A stretch of DNA of 64,000 nucleotides from Streptomyces minutiscleroticus (GTDB lineage: Bacteria > Actinomycetota > Actinomycetes > Streptomycetales > Streptomycetaceae): contig NZ_BMVU01000025.1 of assembly GCF_014650875.1 (NCBI RefSeq), positions 1-64,000 of the forward strand, given 5' to 3'. A model generated the notes under the pieces. It was not told the origin of the DNA. It saw only the letters and a program-made list of their open reading frames with translations, and did no database searches. The position numbers and the translations under genes were made by a program. Below, one piece after another: positions 25,996 through 36,842 of the stretch (its first letter is position 1; every line of letters begins with the position of its first letter).

Positions 25996-26490
25996 TCAGA
26001 CGTGCAGACGGTCCAGGAACGCGAACAGGTGGCCCGTCGTGCGCGCGATCTGCTCCTCCAGGGTCAGGCTCTCCTGGAGGCGGCCCCCGGACTCCGGGAC
26101 CTTCTTGCCGCGCACGTACAGGGAGCAGGCGAGGTCGGCGCACATGTAGACGCCCACCGAATTGCCCTCGCGGCCGGCCGGGCCCGCCTTGCGGGCCGTC
26201 ATCAGGGAGACGCCGCTGCCCGGGTGCGTGGTCAGGCACAGCGAGCACATGCTGCGGTGCAGGAAGCCGCGCTGCTGCGTCGGGAAGCGCAGGGCGACGC
26301 CGACCGGGCGGCCGTCCCGTTCGGCCACCAGATAGCTGCGGTCGGGCGCCCCCGGGTCGCGCCAGCCGAGGAAGTCCAGGTCGTCCCACGGCCGCTCGGC
26401 CAGGTCCTTCGGGAGGTGGAGACGCTTGGCCTCGCCCTTGGAGCAGTTGACGAACGAGGTGCGGATGTCCTGCTCGGTGAGCGGTTTCAT
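25996..26490 (-). CDS. FBP domain zinc-finger protein (EF-G-binding protein C-terminal type)
   Basis: A 164-residue protein matching the treble-clef zinc-finger family first seen at the C-terminus of fibronectin-/EF-G-binding proteins. The zinc ligands are CSLC near residues 82-85 and CADLAC near 119-124. Related proteins (FusB type) bind elongation factor G. No fusA is nearby. GAAGGG lies upstream of ATG 26490. Confidence 0.8.
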   Translation of the reverse strand: MKPLTEQDIRTSFVNCSKGEAKRLHLPKDLAERPWDDLDFLGWRDPGAPDRSYLVAERDGRPVGVALRFPTQQRGFLHRSMCSLCLTTHPGSGVSLMTARKAGPAGREGNSVGVYMCADLACSLYVRGKKVPESGGRLQESLTLEEQIARTTGHLFAFLDRLHV

Positions 26491-26610
26491 GAGGGAGGCC
26501 CTTCACAGGTGGAGCCCCGCCGTGACCGCGCCCGCGGACACGACGGAACCTATAGCCATTAGGAACCCACCTACAGTACGTAGCGGAAACTGAGGAGGCC
26601 AATGGATTTA

Positions 26611-26645
26611 GCGGGCGGGCCGCGCACCGGACGCGGCCCGCCCGC
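26611..26645 (-). terminator. Terminator of the beta-glucoside operon
   Basis: A perfect 14-bp stem (26611-26624 with 26632-26645) with a 7-nt loop, followed on the minus strand by the A+T-rich TAAATCC. It lies 50-85 bases past the GH1 stop. Confidence 0.8.
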
Positions 26646-26696
26646 CGGGAGTCCGGCGGGCGGGCCGTGGAGCGGGGCTTCGGGCCGGGGCGGCGG

Positions 26697-28055
<1,359 letters not shown>

Positions 28056-28084
28056 GGAGGTCCTTTCCGGGAGAGGGGAGCGCG

Positions 28085-28941
28085 TCACTTCACGGCGCCG
28101 GCGGTGAGGCCGGCGACCAGATAGCGCTGGAGCAGCAGGAACCCGGCGACCACCGGCACGCTCACCACGAGCGAGGCGGCCATGATCTGGTTCCAGTACA
28201 CGTCGTTGAGCGTGGAGTAGCCCTGGAGCCCGACGGCGAGCGTGCGGGTGGTGTCGTTGGTCATCACCGAGGCGAACAGCACCTCGCCCCAGGCGGTCAT
28301 GAAGGCGTAGACGGCGACCGCGACGATGCCGGGGATCGCGGCGGGCACCACGACCCGGAAGAGGGCGCCGAGCGGGCCGCAGCCGTCGACCTTCGCCGCC
28401 TCGTCCAGGTCGCGCGGCACCGAGTCGAAGTACCCGATCAGCATCCAGATCGAGAACGGCAGGGAGAAGGTCAGGTAGGTGAGGATCAGGCCGCCGCGCG
28501 AGCCGAACAGGGCGATGCCGGTGGTGTTGCCGATGTTGACGTAGAGGAGGAAGAGGGGCAGCAGGAAGAGGATGCCGGGGAACATCTGGGTCGACAGGAC
28601 GGTGACCGTGAAGACGCGCTTGCCGCGGAAGTCGTAGCGGCTGACGGCGTACGCGGAGAAGACCGCGATCACCACCGAGCAGACCGTCGCGGCCCCCGCC
28701 ACGATCAGCGAGTTCACGAAGTACTTCGCGAGCGGGACCGTGGACCAGATGTCGATGTACGGGCGGACCGTCAGCTCGCTCGGCAGCCAGCGGAAGGCGC
28801 CCGTGACGTCCGCGAGGGGCTTCAGCGAGCTGGAGACCATCACGTACACCGGCAGCAGCACGAAGCCGGTGAGCAGGGTGAGGAGGATCCGCCGGGTCCA
28901 CAGGAAGGAGCGGGGCGGGGCCATCGGGGACCTGGGCGTGC

Positions 28942-28945
<4 letters not shown>
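28085..28945 (-). CDS. ABC permease, MalG type
   Basis: A 286-residue inner-membrane permease with six spans. The EAA loop is VPRDLDEAAKVDGCGPLGAL, where it contacts the ATPase. ATG 28945 overlaps the preceding permease stop by ATGA. No ATPase is encoded in the operon, as is normal for Streptomyces CUT1 importers, which share the general ATPase MsiK encoded elsewhere. Confidence 0.92.
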
Positions 28946-29931
<986 letters not shown>

Positions 29932-29936
29932 CGCGC

Positions 29937-31256
29937 TCACTTCGCCGGCATCTGCTGCTGGGCCTTCTCGAGCTTGGCCTTCACCGACCGCGCGGTCACC
30001 GGCTTGCCGGCGGCCGCGTCGGCGAACAGCTCCTTGATCGCCGTACCGACGGCCGTCTCGAACTGGGACTCGTCGGCGACCTGGGGCAGGGCGGCCGCGC
30101 TCTTGGCGAGGGTGTCCTTCAGGACCGCGTTGGCCGGGGTGTTGAAGGAGGGGTCCTCCTGGGCGGCCTTCACCGGCGGGATCGAGCTGTACGCGGTGTT
30201 GAGGATCTTCTGCTCGGCGTCGCTGGTCATGAACTTCACGAACTCGGTGGCGCCGCTGAGGTTGTCGGTGTTCTTGAAGACGGCCAGGTTGATGCCCGCG
30301 ACCATGGAGTTGACGTTCTTGCCGCCGCCGGGGGCGCCGGACTGCACGGGGACCGGCGCGATGCCGTAGTCGTCCTCGCTCATGCCCTGGGACTTGAGGT
30401 TCGCGGACGCGGACTGCCACAGCAGCATGGCGTTCCTGCCCTTGGCGAAGTCGCTCACGGACTGGTTCTGCGCGTACTCGGCGTTGCCGGGCGCGATGAT
30501 CTTCTCCTCGGCCATGAGGCCGACGTACTGCTCGACCGCGGCGACCACACCCTCGTCGGTGAAGTCGGGCCTGCCGTCGGCGGTGAAGAAGTCGGCGCCG
30601 TGCTGCTTGGCGAAGACGAAGGCGTGGTGGACGTTCTCCACCGGGTTGGACCCCTCGGCGCCCAGGCCCCACTTGCCGCCCTTGGACAGCTTCCTGCCGG
30701 CGGCGGCCAGCTCGTCCCAGGTGGCCGGCGGCTCGGAGACGCCCGCCTCGGCGAACATCTTCTTGTTGTAGTAGAGCGCGTACGCCATCGAGTACAGCGG
30801 TACCGCCGCCGGGTCCTGGCCCGAGGCGCCGGTCGAGCCGAGCGCGGAGTCGACGAAGCGGTCCTTGCCGCCGATCTTGTCGAAGTTCTCCGCGTCCCAC
30901 GGCAGCAGCGCGCCGGTCGCCTGCAGCGAGGCGCTCCAGGTGTTGCCGATGTTGAGGACGTCGGGGCCCTGTCCGGAGGTGGTGGCGGTCAGGATCCGGT
31001 TCAGCAGGTCGGACCAGGGCACGACCTCCAGCTTCACCTCGATCCCGGTCTCCTTCTCGAACTTGTCGAGCTCGGGCTGGAGGACCTTCTTGTCGACCTC
31101 GACGCTGGCTCCCTGGTTGGAGGCCCAGTACGTGAGCTCCTTCGGCGAGTCGTCCGACCCGCCGCCGTCCGTCGACGAGCCGCCGCCGCAGGCGGTCGCG
31201 GCGGCCAGCAGGGAGACGGTGACGGCGCTCGCGGCCGCGGCTCGGAATCTGCGCAT
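29937..31256 (-). CDS. Extracellular solute-binding lipoprotein (CUT1 family)
   Basis: A 439-residue sugar-binding lipoprotein. The signal peptide ends in the lipobox LAAATAC, followed by a Gly/Ser/Asp linker. The mature part has the family-1 binding-protein look: VVPWSDLLNRIL, YSMAYALYYNKKMF and Trp-rich sugar-contact regions. ATG 31256 is preferred over in-frame starts up to 31325 because the lipoprotein signal begins there. First gene of the beta-glucoside operon; a promoter and possible operator lie at 31328-31372. Confidence 0.9.
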   Translation of the reverse strand: MRRFRAAAASAVTVSLLAAATACGGGSSTDGGGSDDSPKELTYWASNQGASVEVDKKVLQPELDKFEKETGIEVKLEVVPWSDLLNRILTATTSGQGPDVLNIGNTWSASLQATGALLPWDAENFDKIGGKDRFVDSALGSTGASGQDPAAVPLYSMAYALYYNKKMFAEAGVSEPPATWDELAAAGRKLSKGGKWGLGAEGSNPVENVHHAFVFAKQHGADFFTADGRPDFTDEGVVAAVEQYVGLMAEEKIIAPGNAEYAQNQSVSDFAKGRNAMLLWQSASANLKSQGMSEDDYGIAPVPVQSGAPGGGKNVNSMVAGINLAVFKNTDNLSGATEFVKFMTSDAEQKILNTAYSSIPPVKAAQEDPSFNTPANAVLKDTLAKSAAALPQVADESQFETAVGTAIKELFADAAAGKPVTARSVKAKLEKAQQQMPAK

Positions 31257-31327
31257 GGTGTGGAGGTCCCTTCCGGCAGGGAACGGCTGAGGGGACGCCG
31301 GCGTCCACGTACCGAACGCCCTCATGG

Positions 31328-31372
31328 CTTAATTTAGGACGTGAGTTAAGACCTGGAAGCACAGCGCGTCAA
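31328..31372 (-). promoter_or_regulatory. Promoter and inverted repeat upstream of beta-glucoside operon
   Basis: On the minus strand TTGACG (31367-31372), 17 bp, TTAACT (31344-31349) can form a promoter. CTTAA (31328-31332) and TTAAG (31346-31350) are inverted arms 13 bp apart. The 19 bases at 31332-31350 match 15 of 19 with a stretch at 38168-38186 upstream of the GH16 gene. It is the likely binding site of the adjacent ROK regulator. Confidence 0.55.
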
Positions 31373-31422
31373 GGGATCGCGCAGCGGTATCTTGCAGGTG
31401 GGGCGGAACGGGAAGGAGCCAC

Positions 31423-32715
31423 ATGGCTGGGCGGAGCGGGCGCACGGTCCGTGACCTGCGGCGGGGCAATCGCGCCGCCGTACTGCAACGGTTGTATTTC
31501 GACGGTCCGATGAGCCGCTTCGAGCTCGGCCCGGCGACCGGGCTGAGTTCGGGGTCCATCAGCAACGTCGTCGCCGAACTCGTCGCCGACGGCCTCGTGG
31601 AGGAGGCCGGCAGCGTCGACTCCGACGGCGGCCGCCCGCGCACCCTGCTGCGCGTCGCGCCCGCCAGCGGCCACATGATCGGCGTCGACGTCGGCGAGAC
31701 CCGCGTCCGCGTGGAGCTCTTCGACCTCGCCCTGACCGAACTGGCCCGCGCCGAGCGGGTCCTGGAGCACCAGCGCTACGACGTCGGGGTCGTCGTCGGC
31801 CACATCCGCGACGGCGTCGCCGAGGTGCTGGCCGCCGCGGACCTCGACCCCGGCCGGCTGCTCGGCGTCGGCATCGGCGTCCCCGGCATCGTCGAGCGCA
31901 CCTCCGACCGGGGCGCGGTGGTGCACGGCCAGACCATCGGCTGGGACGCCGTCCCGCTGGAGTCCCTGCTGCGCGAGAGCCGCCTGCTGCCCGACGGGGT
32001 CCCGTACTTCACCGACAACGGCGCCAAGACGCTCGGCCAGGCCGAGATGTGGTTCGGCGCCGGCCGCGGCGCGCACAGCACGATCGTCGTCCTGTTCGGC
32101 TCCGGCGTCGGCGCCTGCCTGGTCACCGACGACGTGGAGCAGGGCCGCGCCGTGGAGTGGGGGCACCTCACCGTACGGGTGCGCGGGCGCCGCTGCCGGT
32201 GCGGCGCGCTCGGCTGCCTGGAGGCGTACGCCGGGGCCGAGGCACTGCTGGAGCGCTGGCGCGAGGAGGGCGGCCGCCCGCCCGCCGGCGCCGACGAGGA
32301 GACCGCGCTCGCCGCGATGCTGGCCGCCGCCTACCCCGCCGACGGCGCCGCGCCCGACCCGGTGGCCCTCGCGGTCCTGGAGGAGACGGCCGAGTACCTG
32401 GGCGCGGGCCTGTCCGACCTGATCAACCTCTTCCAGCCCGAGCGCATCCTCATCGGCGGCTGGGCGGGCCTCCGGCTGGGCTCGCGCTTCCTGCCCGCGG
32501 TCCGCCGGTACGCCGCCTCGTACGCGCTGCGCCACCCGGCCGAGAGCGTCACCGTCGACCTCGGCGCGCTCGGCCCCGACGCGGTCACCGTCGGCGCGGC
32601 GATCCTGCCGCTCGCCGATTTCTTCGTCCAGGGCGGCCGGCGCCCGGAGCCCGCCGCGCGGGAGGTGCCGCTGCCCGTCTGGCGCACCGCGCTGGAGGAG
32701 CGGGCGCCGCACTGA
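31423..32715 (+). CDS. ROK-family transcriptional regulator
   Basis: A 430-residue regulator with an N-terminal winged helix (RFELGPATGLSSGSISNVVAEL near residues 31-50) and a sugar-kinase-like ROK domain. The ROK zinc motif is CRCGALGCLE; the ATP-site-like segments are IGVDVGETRVRVEL and VLFGSGVGACLV. AAGGAG precedes ATG 31423. It is divergent from the beta-glucoside operon and probably represses it, sensing a glucoside. An A+T-rich inverted repeat lies in the shared promoter. Confidence 0.9.
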   Translation: MAGRSGRTVRDLRRGNRAAVLQRLYFDGPMSRFELGPATGLSSGSISNVVAELVADGLVEEAGSVDSDGGRPRTLLRVAPASGHMIGVDVGETRVRVELFDLALTELARAERVLEHQRYDVGVVVGHIRDGVAEVLAAADLDPGRLLGVGIGVPGIVERTSDRGAVVHGQTIGWDAVPLESLLRESRLLPDGVPYFTDNGAKTLGQAEMWFGAGRGAHSTIVVLFGSGVGACLVTDDVEQGRAVEWGHLTVRVRGRRCRCGALGCLEAYAGAEALLERWREEGGRPPAGADEETALAAMLAAAYPADGAAPDPVALAVLEETAEYLGAGLSDLINLFQPERILIGGWAGLRLGSRFLPAVRRYAASYALRHPAESVTVDLGALGPDAVTVGAAILPLADFFVQGGRRPEPAAREVPLPVWRTALEERAPH

Positions 32716-32813
32716 GCGGGCGGTTCGCCGGCGGAGGCGGCGGTGCGGGACGGTTTCGCCGTACGGCCGCGCGGTACCTGTTCCTCCTCGGACGACCGGG
32801 AGAGGAGCGCGCT

Positions 32814-33086
32814 GTGACCGACCAACGACTGGAGGGCCCCGGCGAGAGCGGGCACCCCGTACCGCGGGACCTGCCGGACCAGCAGGTCCAGCCGGGGGAG
32901 GACCCCTGGGACGTCGCCCCCGGCGTGACGGGCGGCGCCGAGGGGGCGGAGGACGGGTCGGGGGACGAGAAGGGGGCCGCCTCCGGCCTCCCCGACACCG
33001 ACGAGGCGGGCACGGGCCCGAAGGGGGAGCGGAACGAGGGCACCGTCCACCCGGAGCACCCGGGCGCGGACGAGTCCACCGCCTGA
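32814..33086 (+). CDS. Small acidic hypothetical protein
   Basis: A 90-residue, very acidic, Gly/Asp/Glu-rich protein without hydrophobic core, signal or Cys, probably disordered. GTG 32814 follows GAGGAG by six bases, and third-position bias supports coding. It lies alone between the ROK gene and a strong bidirectional terminator. No family was recognised. Confidence 0.6.
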   Translation: MTDQRLEGPGESGHPVPRDLPDQQVQPGEDPWDVAPGVTGGAEGAEDGSGDEKGAASGLPDTDEAGTGPKGERNEGTVHPEHPGADESTA

Positions 33087-33090
33087 ACGG

Positions 33091-33150
33091 CCCCGTACGC
33101 GCGGGGGCCCGGCGCACCGGTACGTGCGCCGGGCCCCCGCGCGTACGGGG
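33091..33150. terminator. 27-bp perfect hairpin between convergent genes
   Basis: A perfect 27-bp stem (33091-33117 with 33124-33150) with loop CGGTAC separates the acidic protein gene from the convergent SDR gene. Extremely stable; serves both strands. Confidence 0.85.
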
Positions 33151-33156
33151 AAGGCG

Positions 33157-34119
33157 TCACGCGAACGCGTCCACCCCGGTCAGTTCCGCCGACAGGGCCC
33201 ACAGGCGCGCGGCCGAGGCGGGGTCGACCGCGTAGGGCCGGACGCCGGACGGCGCCCCGGGCCCGGCGGCGATCGGGGCGATGTCGCAGTCCTCGCAGTA
33301 CACGCCGCCCAGGCCCGCCAGCTTCGGGCTGGTGGCCGCCCAGACCTGGGTCGCTGCGCCCTGCTCGGGCGTCTTGAAGCCGGCCGGGTTCAGCGGGGTG
33401 CCGTCCTCGCCGATCCAGCCGAGCCCGACCATCTCCTCCCTGGGCAGGTGGCGCTGGAGGGGGGTGAGGATGCCGCCGGGGTGCAGCGTGAACGCCCGGA
33501 CGCCGGAGTCCCGCCCGAGGGCGTCGAGGTGGACGGCGAACAGCGAGTTCGCCGTCTTCGCCTGCCCGTACGCCCCCCACTTGTCGTAGCCGGTCCGCCA
33601 GTGCGGGTCGTCCCAGCGGATGTCCGACCGGCGGTGGCCGAGGGAGGACACCGAGACGACCCGGGCGCCGCCGTCCGCCGCCAGGGCGGGCCAGAGCCGG
33701 TTGGCGAGCGCGAAGTGGCCCAGGTGGCCGGTGGCGAACTGGGCCTCCCAGCCCGGGCCGACCCGGGTCTCCGGGCAGGCCATGATCGCCGCGCTGCCGA
33801 TCAGGATGTCGACGGACCGGCCCGAGGCGAGGAAGCGCTCGGCGAAGGCGCGGACGCTGTCCAGGTCGCCGAGGTCGAGTTCGTCCACCTCCACCCCGTC
33901 GAGCCCGGCGAGGGCCTCCTCGGCGACCTCGGGGCGCCGGGCGGGGACGACGACGCGCGCGCCCGCCTTCGCGAGCGCGCGCGTGGTCTCCAGGCCGAGG
34001 CCGGAGTAGCCGCCCGTGACGACGGCGAGCCGCCCCGTCAGGTCGATGCCGTCGAGCACGTCGTCCGCGGTGCTGCCGAAGCCGAATCCGGAGCCGATGC
34101 CTTGCTGTGCGGTGGTCAT
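33157..34119 (-). CDS. Short-chain dehydrogenase/reductase
   Basis: A 320-residue NAD(P)H-dependent oxidoreductase of the WW-domain-oxidoreductase/retinol-dehydrogenase-like group. The nucleotide motif is VVTGGYSGLGLET near residue 34 and the active site is SVSSLGH then YGQAK. The C-terminus has a conserved YCEDCDIAP segment. The substrate is unknown. The 400 bases upstream hold no gene but a structured, terminator-bearing segment that could act as its leader. Confidence 0.85.
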   Translation of the reverse strand: MTTAQQGIGSGFGFGSTADDVLDGIDLTGRLAVVTGGYSGLGLETTRALAKAGARVVVPARRPEVAEEALAGLDGVEVDELDLGDLDSVRAFAERFLASGRSVDILIGSAAIMACPETRVGPGWEAQFATGHLGHFALANRLWPALAADGGARVVSVSSLGHRRSDIRWDDPHWRTGYDKWGAYGQAKTANSLFAVHLDALGRDSGVRAFTLHPGGILTPLQRHLPREEMVGLGWIGEDGTPLNPAGFKTPEQGAATQVWAATSPKLAGLGGVYCEDCDIAPIAAGPGAPSGVRPYAVDPASAARLWALSAELTGVDAFA

Positions 34120-34239
34120 GCGGTGACGCTACGGATGGGAGCGCCCTCGAAGTCAAGCGGCGCGGCCGTGCGCCGGGACCGTGCGATGCTGCCGGACGCC
34201 GGGCGCGCCCCGGGCGGAAGCGGGCCCCAGGACAGGGAA

Positions 34240-34440
34240 AGGCCCCGACCGGACGGGGGAATCTCGGTCGGGGCCGTCTGTGGGTGGCCGCGGATGGCGG
34301 TCGCCTCGCGGCGAAGGGCTCCACAGGGCTTCAGCCGAACGATCGTCCCTGTGGGCGGAAGGTGAGGCCCGGGGACACTGTCCCATCCGCACCCACGGTT
34401 GGTTCAACGAGAAACAAGTGGTGACTGTTCCGCGTCCCGC
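34240..34440 (-). ncRNA. Candidate structured RNA or leader
   Basis: No convincing reading frame lies here, yet the minus strand folds repeatedly. GTGGG-GCGGA pairing is possible between 34386-34396 and 34351-34359, with GGGAC-AGT-GTCCC (34372-34384) inside. A competing 8-bp stem pairs 34347-34354 with 34321-34328. A GNRA-looped hairpin TCGCC-GCGA-GGCGA (34301-34314) and the terminator at 34241-34275 follow. The first two stems exclude each other, as in a switch. It may be a small RNA or an attenuator before the SDR gene. It matches no riboswitch class I know. Confidence 0.35.
34241..34275 (-). terminator. Minus-strand terminator in a gene-free segment
   Basis: An 11-bp perfect stem (34241-34251 with 34265-34275), 13-nt loop, followed on the minus strand by TTTCCCTGTCC. 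Intrinsic terminator of a transcript coming from about 34450, or an attenuator before the SDR gene. Confidence 0.75.
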
Positions 34441-34451
34441 CCTGTAGAGAG

Positions 34452-34465
34452 GTGATCTGCGTCAC
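34452..34465. promoter_or_regulatory. Crp-like palindrome
   Basis: GTGATCTGCGTCAC has half-sites GTGA and TCAC six bases apart, as in Crp/Fnr-family operators. It lies upstream of the structured segment and downstream of the HAD gene. Confidence 0.45.
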
Positions 34466-34536
34466 GCGGCTACGGGGCCGTCCGTCCGGTGCCCTTCCGG
34501 GCCCCCGTGGCACCCGCCCGGGGCCGCCGGGCGTTC

Positions 34537-35202
34537 TCAGGCGAGCGCGGCGAACGGGCTGTCGCCCAGCGACGCGAGCAGGTGCGCCGGGTCGTCGTAG
34601 ACCGCGCGGGCCCCGGCCTCCTCCAGGTCGGCGCGCGGGATGCCGCCGCTCAGCACGCCCACGCAGGTCACCCCGGCCCGCGTGCCCGCCCGCATGTCCC
34701 ACACCGTGTCACCGACGAAGACCGCGCGCTCGGCGGGGACGCCCGCCAGCTCCAGCGCCTGCTGCACCGGCTCCGGCGCGGGCTTGCCCCGCTCCACGTC
34801 GTCCGCACTGGCGACGGCCGCGATGACGTCGTCCGCGTCGATGGCGCGGCGCAGCGCCTTCAGCTCCGCGCCGCCCGCCGAGGTGGCCAGGACCACGGTC
34901 CAGCCGTCGCCGTGCAGTTTCTTCAGCAGCCGGCCCGCGTCCCGCAGGGCCGGCAGCCGGTCGAAGTAAGTCCCGTAGAGCGTCTTGTGGGCGGCGCTGA
35001 TCGCGTCGTCCTGGTCCTCGTCCCGGTCCTCGCCCAGCAGGTGGGCGATCAGGTCGTCCGAGCCCAGGCCCACGGCCCGGTGGACGGCGTGCATCGGGAC
35101 GTCGTGCCCGGCCTGCCGGAACGCCTCCCACCACGTCGTCACGTGCAGATGGTTGGTGTCGGCGAGGGTCCCGTCGACGTCGAACACGGCGGCCCGTCCC
35201 AT
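34537..35202 (-). CDS. HAD-superfamily phosphatase
   Basis: A 221-residue cytosolic hydrolase of the phosphoglycolate/beta-phosphoglucomutase-like subgroup. Motif I is FDVDGTLADT (Asp8 nucleophile, Asp10), motif II is the Thr in LATSAG, motif III the Lys in ERGKPAPEP and motif IV VFVGDTVWDM. The four-helix cap follows motif I. It would dephosphorylate a small metabolite; the substrate is unknown. Confidence 0.88.
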   Translation of the reverse strand: MGRAAVFDVDGTLADTNHLHVTTWWEAFRQAGHDVPMHAVHRAVGLGSDDLIAHLLGEDRDEDQDDAISAAHKTLYGTYFDRLPALRDAGRLLKKLHGDGWTVVLATSAGGAELKALRRAIDADDVIAAVASADDVERGKPAPEPVQQALELAGVPAERAVFVGDTVWDMRAGTRAGVTCVGVLSGGIPRADLEEAGARAVYDDPAHLLASLGDSPFAALA

Positions 35203-35268
35203 GTGCTGTCCCTCTCGTCTCGTCGCGCCGGCGCGCCATCGTCGCCGTTCCCTCCTCCCAGTACCGCG

Positions 35269-36306
35269 TTACGGGCCGCGCACGCCGGACGGGACCTCGC
35301 GGTGCCGTGTCCAGGCCGTCAGCGCGTCCGCGGACCAGGTCGTCACCACCCGTTCGGCGGGCACCCCGCACTCCTCGGCCCGCGCGCAGCCGTACTGCTG
35401 CCAGTCGAGCTGCCCGGGCGCGTGCGCGTCGGTGTCCACGGCGAACAGCGTGCCCGCCGCCACCGCCCGGCGCAGCAGCCGGCGGGGCGGGTCGAGCCGT
35501 GCGGGCAGGCTGTTGATCTCCACCGCGGTGCCGGACTCCGCACACGCGGCGAAGACCTCGTCGGCGTCGAACTCCGACTCCGGCCGGCCGCGCCCGGTCA
35601 CCAGCCGCCCGGTGCAGTGCCCCAGGACGTCGGCCAGCGGGTTCGTCACGGCCGCGACCATGCGCCGGGTCATCGCCTCCCGGTCCATGCGCAGCTTGGA
35701 GTGCACGGACACCACGACCACGTCCAGCCGGGCGAGCAGCTCCGGGTCCTGGTCGAGCGACCCGTCGTCCAGGACGTCGCACTCGATGCCGGTGAGCAGC
35801 CGGAACGGCGCCCAGCTCCGGTTCAGCCCCGCCACGACGTCCAGCTGCTCGCGCAGCCGCCCGGCGGACAGGCCGCGCGCCACCGTCAGCCGCGGCGAGT
35901 GGTCGGTGAGGACGGCCCACTCGTGCCCCAGGGCGGCCGCCGCCCGGCCCATCGCCTCGACGGGGCTGCCGCCGTCCGACCAGTCCGAGTGGACGTGGCA
36001 GTCGCCGCGCATCAGGGACAGCAGCCGCTCGCCGCCCTCGGCCAGCGGCCGGGCCGCCTCGCCCTCCAGCCTCTCCAGGTAGCCGGGCACCCGCCCGGCC
36101 AGCGCCTCGTCCACCACCTCGGCCGTGCGCGGGCCGATGCCCCTCAGCTCCCGGAGCGAGCCGTCCGCCGCGCGTCGCCGCACCTCGTCCCCGCCGAGGC
36201 CCGCGAGGACGCCCGAGGCCGTGCGGAACGCCCGTACGCGGTAGGTGGGGGCCTGGGCGCGCTCCAGCAGGAAGGCGATGCGGTCCAGGGCCTCGACGGG
36301 GTCCAT
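35269..36306 (-). CDS. PHP-domain phosphoesterase (PolX-like C-terminal half)
   Basis: A 345-residue protein. The N-terminus has a helix-hairpin-helix-like segment (ELRGIGPRTAEVVDEAL) like that of DNA polymerase X; the nucleotidyltransferase domain is absent. The PHP domain has DCHVHSDWSDGG, LTDHSPRL, GIECDVLDDG, VSVHSK and the late DTDAHAPGQL, all expected for a trinuclear metal site. Likely a phosphatase or exonuclease-type processing enzyme. Start ATG 36306 is preferred over an in-frame codon at 36327; neither has a good ribosome site. Confidence 0.85.
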   Translation of the reverse strand: MDPVEALDRIAFLLERAQAPTYRVRAFRTASGVLAGLGGDEVRRRAADGSLRELRGIGPRTAEVVDEALAGRVPGYLERLEGEAARPLAEGGERLLSLMRGDCHVHSDWSDGGSPVEAMGRAAAALGHEWAVLTDHSPRLTVARGLSAGRLREQLDVVAGLNRSWAPFRLLTGIECDVLDDGSLDQDPELLARLDVVVVSVHSKLRMDREAMTRRMVAAVTNPLADVLGHCTGRLVTGRGRPESEFDADEVFAACAESGTAVEINSLPARLDPPRRLLRRAVAAGTLFAVDTDAHAPGQLDWQQYGCARAEECGVPAERVVTTWSADALTAWTRHREVPSGVRGP

Positions 36307-36519
36307 GGGCCCAGCGTCGCGCAGCATCGGCCGGTGCGCACGACGGCGCGGCGGCCGCCTCCGTGCGACCCTGAAGGTGCGGCCCGCGCCCGGGCACCGC
36401 GTACGGCGCCGGGGCGCGCACCGCGGCCGAACGGACCGTCCGCGGCCCCCGCCGACCGGGCGGACCGGACGGACGTCCGCGAGGTCTGCCGACGGAACAC
36501 ACGTGGGACCGGTGGGATC

Positions 36520-36756
36520 ATGACCGAAATCTCAAGCCCCTGCATCACGATGCCGCGGATCGTCGTGGGGCCCGTCCAGCCCGACCGCCCGCCGTTCCGG
36601 GTCGTGGAGATCGACGGCGAGGTCGTCGGCGCGGCGCAGGACCTGGCCGACGTCCTCGTGGCGGCCGCGCACCGCGGCGTCGTGATCCACGACGCCGACG
36701 ACCCGGCCGAGGTCTGCTGGGTGGGCGGCGACAAGCTGACCTGGCGACGGCGGTAG
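36520..36756 (+). CDS. Small hypothetical protein
   Basis: A 78-residue protein with no recognised domain. It reads as a compact alpha/beta fold: PPFRVVEIDGEVVG, AAQDLADVLVAAAHRGVVIHDADD, VCWVGGDKLTW. ATG 36520 is preceded by GGTGGG. It is divergent from the PHP gene and faces the GH16 gene. Confidence 0.65.
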   Translation: MTEISSPCITMPRIVVGPVQPDRPPFRVVEIDGEVVGAAQDLADVLVAAAHRGVVIHDADDPAEVCWVGGDKLTWRRR

Positions 36757-36799
36757 CCCGGCCCGAAGAGGAGCACCGGCCCCGGACCGGTACGGAAAG

Positions 36800-36826
36800 G
36801 CCCGGCCGGGATGTCCCCGGCCGGGC
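36800..36826 (-). terminator. Terminator of the GH16 gene
   Basis: An 11-bp perfect stem (36800-36810 with 36816-36826), 5-nt loop, followed on the minus strand by TTTCC. It starts 17 bases past the GH16 stop. Confidence 0.82.
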
Positions 36827-36842
36827 GCGCGGTCCCGTCGCC

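Noticed and set aside
34153..34407. Minus-strand 84-codon frame in the structured segment
   Set aside because: It spans the terminator hairpin and both competing stems, is Pro/Arg-rich and has no G/C third-position bias.
36800..36826. Possible CebR or other sugar operator near GH16 end
   Set aside because: The palindrome is downstream of the gene and followed by a T run on the right strand, so it is a terminator. No CebR-type TGGGAGCGCTCCCA site was found anywhere.
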